DNA of 5,364 bases from Methanosarcina sp. (GTDB taxonomy: Archaea; Halobacteriota; Methanosarcinia; Methanosarcinales; Methanosarcinaceae): NCBI GenBank assembly GCA_024280975.1, contig JAMXLQ010000119.1, positions 1-5,364 on the forward strand, in the 5' to 3' direction. Positions within the stretch are counted from its first letter, which is position 1. The number at the start of each line of letters is the position of its first letter. The notes under the pieces are model-generated. The model made no database searches, was not told the origin of the DNA, and was given only the letters and a program-made list of their open reading frames with translations. Positions 1-4,599 of this stretch are shown here, in pieces. The translations under genes and the position numbers were made by a program.

Positions 1-1
1 T

Positions 2-676
2 GAAAAATTAGTATATCACTGGCAGTATGTCCAATACGCAGAGTTCGATAGAAGCCGCGTTAGTCAAAATAGGGGCATTAAAGTCGCGCACGGGATCTGC
101 ACGGGATATAAGGTAGAAGCGATAAAAGCGGTCATGGCAAGACGTATAGCTACCGAAAAACTCGATTGCACTTTATATGATGTGCATAACATTACCGAAG
201 ACTACGAATTGACGGTAACTCTAAAAGAACTTGGTTACCATACTGCTGCAGGTTTTGGAATGCATGCCTGGACAGATGTCCCACTAAAACTAAGTGAGTT
301 ATGGAAACAAAGGGTTCGCTGGCTTCGCGGTGGACTTGACACATTGTGGGAACATGGATGGAATAGAAGTACCAGAAAAGACATTCTAAATGCTGGACTC
401 TTCTGGATTATGTTGTCTTTCCAGATTATTCTACTGTATTATGCTTTGTATGACATAGTCAGGGGTGTTTATCTTCCCAATCGAATGTTCATACTGGTAA
501 TGAGTATAATGTATATTGACTGTGTTTACACACTGCGATATGTGCAGAATCCCAGTGTGTGGGACTATGTCGTAAGGATGACATTTATTCCGCAGCTATT
601 TTATGCGTGGTTTACTATTGCCCAGCTAGTCTATGCATACTATCTCTTCCTCTTTAAACCGAATCAAGAGTGGTAA
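2..676 (+). CDS. Membrane family-2 glycosyltransferase, C-terminal part (5' end outside window)
   Basis: The frame is open without a stop from base 2, so the first ATG at 134 is internal and the gene begins outside the window; 224 residues are visible. A TED motif (194-202) and a QRVRW motif (308-322) match the third acidic residue and the Q-x-x-R-W motif of processive GT2 enzymes (cellulose, hyaluronan and chitin synthase type). These use nucleotide sugars at the inner membrane face and often thread the glycan outward. Three hydrophobic segments follow (about 386-463, 485-550 and 560-655), as expected for the C-terminal membrane part. The upstream piece HWQYVQYAEFDRSR and the HGICTGYK stretch fit the region before TED in this family. 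The stop at 674-676 is one base from the next start, implying one operon. The product (exopolysaccharide, or a surface or lipid-linked glycan) cannot be told from sequence. The family call is strong; the substrate is unknown. Confidence 0.88.
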   Translation, partial: EKLVYHWQYVQYAEFDRSRVSQNRGIKVAHGICTGYKVEAIKAVMARRIATEKLDCTLYDVHNITEDYELTVTLKELGYHTAAGFGMHAWTDVPLKLSELWKQRVRWLRGGLDTLWEHGWNRSTRKDILNAGLFWIMLSFQIILLYYALYDIVRGVYLPNRMFILVMSIMYIDCVYTLRYVQNPSVWDYVVRMTFIPQLFYAWFTIAQLVYAYYLFLFKPNQEW

Positions 677-677
677 T

Positions 678-1649
678 ATGTCATTGCCGCAGTACCTGCA
701 TATGATTGTTCCATATCGCGCAGTTGATCAGTTCAATAATTGGCATATTTTACTGCCTCAATACCTGCATATGATTCTCTCGTATCGAATATTTGATCAA
801 TTCAGTAACTGGAAAATTTTACTGCCGCGATACCTGCAGACGTTCGTCTCAATACTCGTTTCGGCTGATGTTACCGTAAAATTGTCAAAGGATACATACA
901 AAACAAGAGTTTTACAGAAGAATCGAAAAGGAGTATTAGAATTAAATTGGGCAATCCCTGAATGGGTGCGTGAAAAGGCACATGTTGGATTTGACAAATA
1001 CAGCACGCTTCTCAGCGGGTTTAGCACAAATCTACTGAGCTTGAGTAAACAGTGCATTAGGCTAAGATTAATAAATATTCTCTCACCTGATCGGGAAATG
1101 GGGAACCTGGAACTAGCTGAGATCATTGATATAAAGGTGATTCAGCTACTAATGAATGATATATATCGGCTCACCCATATCCCCATAGGCCTAACCGATA
1201 CGAAAGGCAATCTTCTGGTAAGTGTTGGATGGCAGGATATCTGCACTAAGTTCCATAGGGTTCATCCCGAAACCTGCAAACATTGTATAATAGACTCATC
1301 CTCGGGAGTTCTCCCTGGAGAGCTTAAGTTGTACAAGTGCAAGAACAATATGTGGGACATGGTGGTTCCCATTAATATAGATTATCAGGTCGGTTATATC
1401 TACTTGGGGCAGTTCTTTTTTGAGGACGAGCTTTTGGACTATGAATTTTTCCGATCCCAGGCTAGAAAGTACGGCTTCAATGAGCAGGAGTATATAGCCG
1501 CGCTTGAAAAGGTCCCGCGAGTTAGCAGGAAATCTATGTATAAAGGCATTGGCTTCTTATTAATGCTTGCAAAATTGCTCAATCACGAACGCAATAGGTT
1601 GTGCCCAATTAGCTGGTTGATATTTCGTCTCAGAATTTACTTTGTTTAA
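678..1649 (+). CDS. PocR-domain protein with N-terminal tandem repeats, no output domain
   Basis: This is a 323-residue protein. I chose ATG 678 because it follows the upstream TAA by one base; an in-frame ATG at 633 would overlap the glycosyltransferase by 44 bases. Residues 3-48 are two 23-residue repeats (LPQYLHMI...DQF.NW.IL), with a partial third unit to about 57. Residues 58-135 are unrecognised. Residues about 146-300 match the PocR sensory domain (PF10114), a PAS-like ligand-binding fold, with GWQDICTKFHR, HPETCKHC, YKCKNNMWD, GQFFFEDE and SQARKYGF. Cysteines are at 189, 200, 203 and 221. In methanogens PocR usually feeds PAS or histidine-kinase modules, but here the protein ends about 23 residues after the domain in a tail (NHERNRLCPISW...) that I do not recognise. 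No kinase, HTH or membrane anchor is evident. It may be a stand-alone sensor coupled to the glycosyltransferase or a truncated sensor kinase. The domain call is firm; the role is inferred. Confidence 0.85.
   Translation: MSLPQYLHMIVPYRAVDQFNNWHILLPQYLHMILSYRIFDQFSNWKILLPRYLQTFVSILVSADVTVKLSKDTYKTRVLQKNRKGVLELNWAIPEWVREKAHVGFDKYSTLLSGFSTNLLSLSKQCIRLRLINILSPDREMGNLELAEIIDIKVIQLLMNDIYRLTHIPIGLTDTKGNLLVSVGWQDICTKFHRVHPETCKHCIIDSSSGVLPGELKLYKCKNNMWDMVVPINIDYQVGYIYLGQFFFEDELLDYEFFRSQARKYGFNEQEYIAALEKVPRVSRKSMYKGIGFLLMLAKLLNHERNRLCPISWLIFRLRIYFV
684..845 (+). repeat. 69-bp in-frame tandem repeat, two full units plus a partial third
   Basis: Unit 1 is 684-752, unit 2 is 753-821, and a third unit begins at 822 and loses similarity after about 845. 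Units 1 and 2 share 53 of 69 bases and 17 of 23 residues by hand alignment. The unit length is a multiple of three, so the reading frame is kept. The repeats form the extreme N-terminus of the PocR protein. They are rich in aromatic and hydrophobic residues (Y, W, F, L, I) but have no long uninterrupted membrane segment. Confidence 0.9.
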
Positions 1650-1774
1650 TTGCAATCGTTTCCTAAGCTTACTTGTATAAGGTAAACTAAAACCAAAAAG
1701 AAGTGGAAAATGATATGCAGAGCACGAACATACGATTTTTTTTCTGGATAAATGTCAACGTTATTGATGGGCCC

Positions 1775-1828
1775 CAAAAACAATAAAAATTGGATCCTCT
1801 AAAAACGATCCCCCTTTTATTGTTATTG
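1775..1828. repeat. Long interrupted inverted repeat (hairpin) in convergent gap
   Basis: The arms 1779-1788 (AACAATAAAA) and 1815-1824 (TTTTATTGTT) are perfectly complementary. Beyond one A/A mismatch they extend by three pairs (1775-1777 with 1826-1828). Inside lies a symmetric 3x3 internal loop, then a second stem, GGATC 1792-1796 with GATCC 1807-1811, around a 10-base loop. All stems share one centre (1801.5), so this is one structure. A T-rich run (TCTTATTTTT) follows on the plus strand. It could be the terminator of the glycosyltransferase-PocR operon or a remnant of a small inverted-repeat element. Confidence 0.6.
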
Positions 1829-1984
1829 AGTCTTATTTTTCCAGATTAGATCTAGTGTTAGTGGTTCACATAAATTTTAATATCAAACTCTATCTAAATA
1901 AAAAATAATAATGTGCCTTAATTCTAAATATGTCAAGTTGTTAAAAAATAAATCTTTCTCTTTGTTGTTCTAATAAAGGATTTT

Positions 1985-2002
1985 AGTGGCTCTTAAGCCA
2001 CT
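1985..2002 (-). terminator. Hairpin just after the GH16-fold gene, candidate terminator
   Basis: AGTGGCT (1985-1991) and AGCCACT (1996-2002) form a perfect 7-bp stem with a CTTA loop, starting 7 bases past the stop codon of the minus-strand gene. On the minus strand no T run follows immediately, but a T-rich stretch lies about 40 bases on. Archaeal termination depends mainly on T-rich tracts, so the hairpin may act in termination or in 3'-end stability. Confidence 0.5.
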
Positions 2003-2009
2003 TTGTAAT

Positions 2010-2717
2010 TCAATCGTTAACAACTTTAAAATCACTAATTATAAGTTCAATATTTCTTCCATCGGATGGGGGAGCCATTAGCCATAAGTTCATTATGACG
2101 TTTTCGGGTTCTTGAGGGATTGAAGAAACATTTGTATTATTATAGTCTGCTATAACTGTTCCGTCTGCCTGCATGGATGTGAATCTTACATAATTGGGTT
2201 TCCAGTCAATTCTATAAGTTGTGTTTGTGCCCTCAATGCTTGACGGAACCAGACATTCTTTAGTATTTCCTTCAATTTTAGAGGGTTCTATAGAATACCA
2301 GAGTTGATTTCCATTAGGTTCACCCCATCTTGAAGTTATAATATTTAATTCATGATAATCGTCTAAGTAGGTACAAAGTCCTACAACACTATTTTTGTCA
2401 AAAGTGTAAACAGGTGAAGCTACAGTCCATGTGAAAGTACCATAAAGATATGATTTTTGACTGTTTAACATTGTACATTTCCATTTTCCATTGTCATTTA
2501 CAACTGTTAAGTGCATTCTATTCTGGTTATCTATCCATGCACCTGTATTATTCCAATAATTATTACCAGGATTTGCTTTGCCACCTGTCAAATACCAGTC
2601 TTGCCCTTTCCAATTAAGTACTCCATGTGAAGGGTGTGTGTTCACTCCTGATGGAACCGCCAAAACCGACACAATTAGCAGAACAAACAAACATATTAAA
2701 TATTTAATCGTCTTCAT
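2010..2717 (-). CDS. Secreted GH16-fold protein with degenerate catalytic motif
   Basis: This is a 235-residue protein. I start at ATG (2715-2717) rather than the upstream in-frame TTG (2751-2753): a purine-rich GAGAG lies about five bases before the ATG, and the protein then opens with a normal signal peptide (MKTIKY, hydrophobic 7-20, likely cut near A20). The mature part follows the GH16 jelly-roll pattern: GAWIDNQNRMHLTV (59-72), YLYGTFTW (90-97), VVGLCTY (111-117), HELNIITSRWG (122-132), YRIDWKPNYVRF (168-179) and IMNLWLM (208-214). GH16 hydrolases need ExDxE; here it reads ELNII, so the nucleophile position E123 is kept while the Asp and the acid/base Glu are N125 and I127. N-glycosylation sequons lie at N56, N165, N193 and N196. 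It is probably an exported or surface carbohydrate-binding protein or dead hydrolase rather than an active enzyme. It is a single-gene unit, convergent with the PocR gene. Confidence 0.85.
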   Translation of the reverse strand: MKTIKYLICLFVLLIVSVLAVPSGVNTHPSHGVLNWKGQDWYLTGGKANPGNNYWNNTGAWIDNQNRMHLTVVNDNGKWKCTMLNSQKSYLYGTFTWTVASPVYTFDKNSVVGLCTYLDDYHELNIITSRWGEPNGNQLWYSIEPSKIEGNTKECLVPSSIEGTNTTYRIDWKPNYVRFTSMQADGTVIADYNNTNVSSIPQEPENVIMNLWLMAPPSDGRNIELIISDFKVVND

Positions 2718-2789
2718 TTTACTCTCTAACTTATTTTTATTAAAATATCTCAAAGCTAGCTCTTTGCCATTTTGAGGGGAGATAATTTG

Positions 2790-2807
2790 TAGTCACTTTT
2801 ATAGTCA
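2790..2807 (-). promoter_or_regulatory. TATA box flanked by TGACTA direct repeats, candidate promoter/operator of the GH16-fold gene
   Basis: On the minus strand the site reads TGACTATAAAAGTGACTA. A TATAAAA box (2797-2803) sits between two TGACTA hexamers whose starts are 12 bases apart, and the first overlaps the box by two bases. With the usual archaeal spacing of about 25 bases, transcription would begin near 2772, leaving a leader of roughly 55 bases before the ATG. A repeat overlapping the TATA box is a common place for an archaeal repressor or activator to act. The regulator is unknown. Confidence 0.45.
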
Positions 2808-2830
2808 TTTTCAAGAGAATGTCAAAAATT

Positions 2831-2858
2831 CCAAAGTCCAAATTTTGCTAGACTTTGG
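2831..2858. repeat. 8-bp perfect inverted repeat CCAAAGTC/GACTTTGG
   Basis: The arms 2831-2838 and 2851-2858 are exact reverse complements around a 12-base loop. An overlapping alternative stem (CAAAAATT 2823-2830 with AAATTTTG 2840-2847, one mismatch) would exclude it. The site lies about 30 bases beyond the TATA-like box of the minus gene, so it could be an upstream regulatory site, but chance in AT-rich DNA is possible. Confidence 0.4.
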
Positions 2859-2911
2859 TTATAAGTAATAATCAATAAATGGCTCAGCATTTTGATTTGT
2901 TTATTATATCT

Positions 2912-3010
2912 ATGGAGTTTAGGTTTCGATTTTTAAACTCAGTACTTTTAAGGCACTATTACAAATGTGGGTGCAGCGATATAATATTTGGAAAAGTTTA
3001 TTGGTTGTAA
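2912..3010 (+). pseudogene. Short frame, possible remnant of a glycan-related gene start
   Basis: ATG at 2912 opens a 32-residue frame (MEFRFRFLNSVLLRHYYK then CGCSDIIFGKVYW) ending at TAA 3008-3010. A basic, aromatic start followed by Cys-Gly and FGK is reminiscent of the N-terminus of hexapeptide acetyltransferases. The resemblance is weak and rests on memory of the family only. It overlaps the next short frame in a different phase, so both cannot be intact genes. No clear ribosome binding site is seen. Confidence 0.18.
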
Positions 3011-3129
3011 TCAGCTTATTTTCAGTGCTTATACACTTTGTATCGCTCTTTCTAGTTGAAAATAATTTCAACCTGCACAAAATATTGAAGAATCTCAAAA
3101 CTGACTGGCTTTTCGCATATCTCTTCTAA
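2965..3129 (+). pseudogene. 54-residue single-helix membrane frame, possible flippase-like gene remnant
   Basis: ATG at 2965 opens a 54-residue frame (MWVQRYNIWKSLLVV...) ending at TAA 3127-3129. Residues about 11-31 form one strong hydrophobic helix preceded by basic residues, followed by an amphipathic stretch (NLHKILKNLKTDWLFAYLF). This order (helix, short charged segment, K.LK.....L..A) resembles the N-terminus of the lysylphosphatidylglycerol-synthase-type membrane family (PF03706 or UPF0104), often found beside glycosyltransferases in archaea. After the stop all three frames close within about 25 bases, so nothing of the remaining family length (about 300 residues) survives here. It may be a decayed fragment, a genuine small membrane protein or chance. 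Confidence 0.3.
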
Positions 3130-3254
3130 CTACCTAAATCTTTAGCCCATTGTAAAAACTAATATACAACCTCCGGAAGCAAATATTTAAGAATTAATAT
3201 GATGTATCTAATATTAGTATTTTTATTTAAAAAGTAAACAAAATATAATACAGT

Positions 3255-3275
3255 AAAATCATATAAAAATTAAAA
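3255..3275 (+). promoter_or_regulatory. Weak TATA-like candidate upstream of the acyltransferase
   Basis: The string AAAATCATATAAAAATT holds a TATAAAA box at 3262-3268 preceded by an A-rich stretch that could be a BRE. It lies about 125 bases before the ATG at 3390, giving a leader near 100 bases. The surrounding DNA is so AT-rich that other boxes (for example near 3243) are equally possible. No Shine-Dalgarno sequence is visible before the ATG. Confidence 0.22.
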
Positions 3276-3389
3276 AAGCCATAAAAATAACATTACTTCA
3301 GTGTCTCTTGTTTTTTATTTGATCTTAGTTCTATCTATAGCATTGACAACTTCGGTACAAAACAAAGTAAAGATAATAAAACGATATCT

Positions 3390-4478
3390 ATGTCATCTGA
3401 TGAAAATACCATTCGTGACTCAAACTTTGAGCTATTAAGGATTGTTTTAATCTCAATGATTATATGTCTCCATTATTTTAAGTATGGAGGAGCGCTTCGG
3501 GCATTAACACTATCGGACACAAATTATTACTTAGCGTACGGGTTGGAAAGCCTCTTTATCATTACAGTAGATTGTTTTATACTTATAACCGGATACTATC
3601 AAATTAATGGAAAATTTAAATTAAAAAAGATTATTGACCTCTGGGCACAGGTCATTTTTTATTCAGTAACGATTTCATCAATATTTTGGTTTACTGGTAC
3701 TGAGCCTATGACTACATCCACAATGTTACAAACATTTTTCCCAGTAATTACTGGAACATACTGGTTTGTGACAGTGTACATCGTTCTGTATCTTTTTTCT
3801 CCTTTCATAAATATAGCTCTCAGAAATATAAAAAAAGAAGATCATAAAAAATTAATTTTAGTTTCTGCAGTTTTTTTTGTAATCTTACCGTCAATTAATT
3901 TTACCTATTTTACCGATACAGGATATAGTCTATATAATTTTGTTTTTCTTTATTGTGTAGGCGCATACGTAAGAAAGTATGATCTCCCAGTCAAAAATCT
4001 AACCTTTTTCTTATTTGGGTATCTTATGTGTAGTTTTTTAATATTTTCTGGAGTCACGCTTCTTAGAACATTTTCTGAAACTCCCGAGTACTTCTTTACC
4101 GATCCCTGGAACTATAATTTTATTTTTGTAGAGCTAGGAGCCATTTGCTTGTTTATGGTTTTCAAAAACATCAAAATACAATCCCCAATGATAAATTTTA
4201 TAGCAACATCTGTTTTCGGCATTTATCTAATATCAAATCATCCATTTGTACTAGATGTGTTGTACTCAAAGATCCTGCATTGTGCTGACTATTATTACAG
4301 CCCTCTTTTTGTTCGGCATATGCTATTTTCAGGAGTAGGTATTTTAGTCTCATGTTTGATTATTGATTTCTTTAGACAGAAACTGTTTCTAGTACTACAT
4401 AAGCTCGTCCCAAAATCAATCTTATTCTCACTTGGTAAGATTTTCAGGATAATTTCCAAGGATCAAAGACTCGATTAA
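3390..4478 (+). CDS. Acyltransferase-3 family multi-pass membrane protein
   Basis: This 362-residue protein has the acyltransferase-3 architecture (PF01757: OatA, WecH and NodX type), which moves acyl groups, usually acetyl, across the membrane onto sugars of surface glycans. The N-terminal signature SNFELLRIVL...IICLHYF (residues 11-30) carries the conserved Arg (R17) and the catalytic-type His (H28, codon 3471-3473). Further family stretches are FILITGYY (62-69) and YWFVTVYIVLYLFSPFIN (about 123-140). About ten hydrophobic segments follow to residue 350, ending in a basic cytoplasmic-looking tail, and the length is normal for the family. The start is the first ATG of the frame and lacks a clear ribosome binding site. 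The gene is AT-rich and stands alone between two convergent or divergent neighbours, and the sequence pattern resembles bacterial members, so horizontal gain is plausible. Family confidence is high; the acceptor glycan is unknown. Confidence 0.9.
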   Translation: MSSDENTIRDSNFELLRIVLISMIICLHYFKYGGALRALTLSDTNYYLAYGLESLFIITVDCFILITGYYQINGKFKLKKIIDLWAQVIFYSVTISSIFWFTGTEPMTTSTMLQTFFPVITGTYWFVTVYIVLYLFSPFINIALRNIKKEDHKKLILVSAVFFVILPSINFTYFTDTGYSLYNFVFLYCVGAYVRKYDLPVKNLTFFLFGYLMCSFLIFSGVTLLRTFSETPEYFFTDPWNYNFIFVELGAICLFMVFKNIKIQSPMINFIATSVFGIYLISNHPFVLDVLYSKILHCADYYYSPLFVRHMLFSGVGILVSCLIIDFFRQKLFLVLHKLVPKSILFSLGKIFRIISKDQRLD

Positions 4479-4525
4479 TTATCCTAAATTCGAAATCTAA
4501 AAAACAATTTTGAGTTTTAGGATAA
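4479..4525. repeat. 10-bp perfect inverted repeat starting at the acyltransferase stop
   Basis: TTATCCTAAA (4479-4488) immediately follows the TAA stop and is the exact reverse complement of TTTAGGATAA (4516-4525), with a 27-base AT-rich loop. The long loop makes it a weaker RNA terminator than the next repeat. It could stabilise the 3' end or be a protein site. Confidence 0.5.
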
Positions 4526-4556
4526 GCTCCATGAGAGAATCTTAAAAAAGATCTGT

Positions 4557-4585
4557 AAAAGATTCCTATCTCTCAGGAATCTTTT
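4557..4585. terminator. Bidirectional terminator hairpin between convergent genes
   Basis: AAAAGATTCCT (4557-4567) and AGGAATCTTTT (4575-4585) form a perfect 11-bp stem with a 7-base loop. On the plus strand the stem ends in TTTT with CTCT after it; on the minus strand it ends in TTTT, with a further T6 run just downstream. It sits between the stops of the acyltransferase (4478) and the TPR gene (4600), so it can serve both. A competing stem (GAATCTT 4537-4543 with AAGATTC 4559-4565) shares its left arm. Confidence 0.72.
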
Positions 4586-4599
4586 CTCTGGCAGAAGCC

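Larger units (their letters stand above)
1650..2009. other. AT-rich gap between convergent genes, no gene seen
   Basis: This 360-base stretch separates the 3' ends of the PocR gene (plus) and the GH16-fold gene (minus). I see no reading frame with family signatures and no continuation of a sensor kinase downstream of the PocR stop. It holds two inverted repeats, listed separately (1775-1828 and 1985-2002), and T-rich runs on both strands that could help end transcription. Confidence 0.6.
2718..3389. other. Long AT-rich intergenic region with possible gene debris
   Basis: These 672 bases lie between the divergent starts of the GH16-fold gene (minus) and the acyltransferase (plus). The left part carries the candidate promoter and repeats of the minus gene. 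The middle (2912-3129) carries two short overlapping frames that resemble broken gene starts. The right part (3130-3389) is very AT-rich, with stops in all frames and only weak TATA-like strings. The length and the debris suggest past rearrangement. Confidence 0.5.

Noticed and set aside
633..677. Earlier ATG at 633 as the start of the PocR protein
   Set aside because: It would overlap the glycosyltransferase C-terminus by 44 bases. The ATG at 678 directly after the stop is the more natural start, and the extra 15 residues show nothing.
797..1126. Minus-strand open frame of 109 codons inside the PocR gene
   Set aside because: It is antisense to a well-supported coding region, lacks any recognisable family pattern, and its protein looks like a frame shadow.
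1650..2009. Possible continuation of the PocR gene into a histidine kinase after a frameshift
   Set aside because: I read the three plus frames after the tail and all close quickly without kinase motifs.
2718..2753. TTG start at 2751-2753 for the GH16-fold gene
   Set aside because: It puts 12 polar residues before a standard signal peptide; the ATG at 2717 has a purine-rich stretch just upstream.
2578..2775. Plus-strand open frame of 65 codons over the start of the GH16-fold gene
   Set aside because: It is antisense to the signal peptide and N-terminus of a convincing secreted protein, and its hydrophobic stretch is a complement of the signal peptide codons.
3055..3072. Hairpin GTTGAAA-ATAA-TTTCAAC
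   Set aside because: It is a perfect 7-bp stem, but it is isolated, lies inside the putative short frame and has no terminator or promoter context.
3208..3217. 10-base palindrome CTAATATTAG
   Set aside because: It is made almost only of A and T in very AT-rich DNA with no extension or neighbouring gene signal, so chance is likely.
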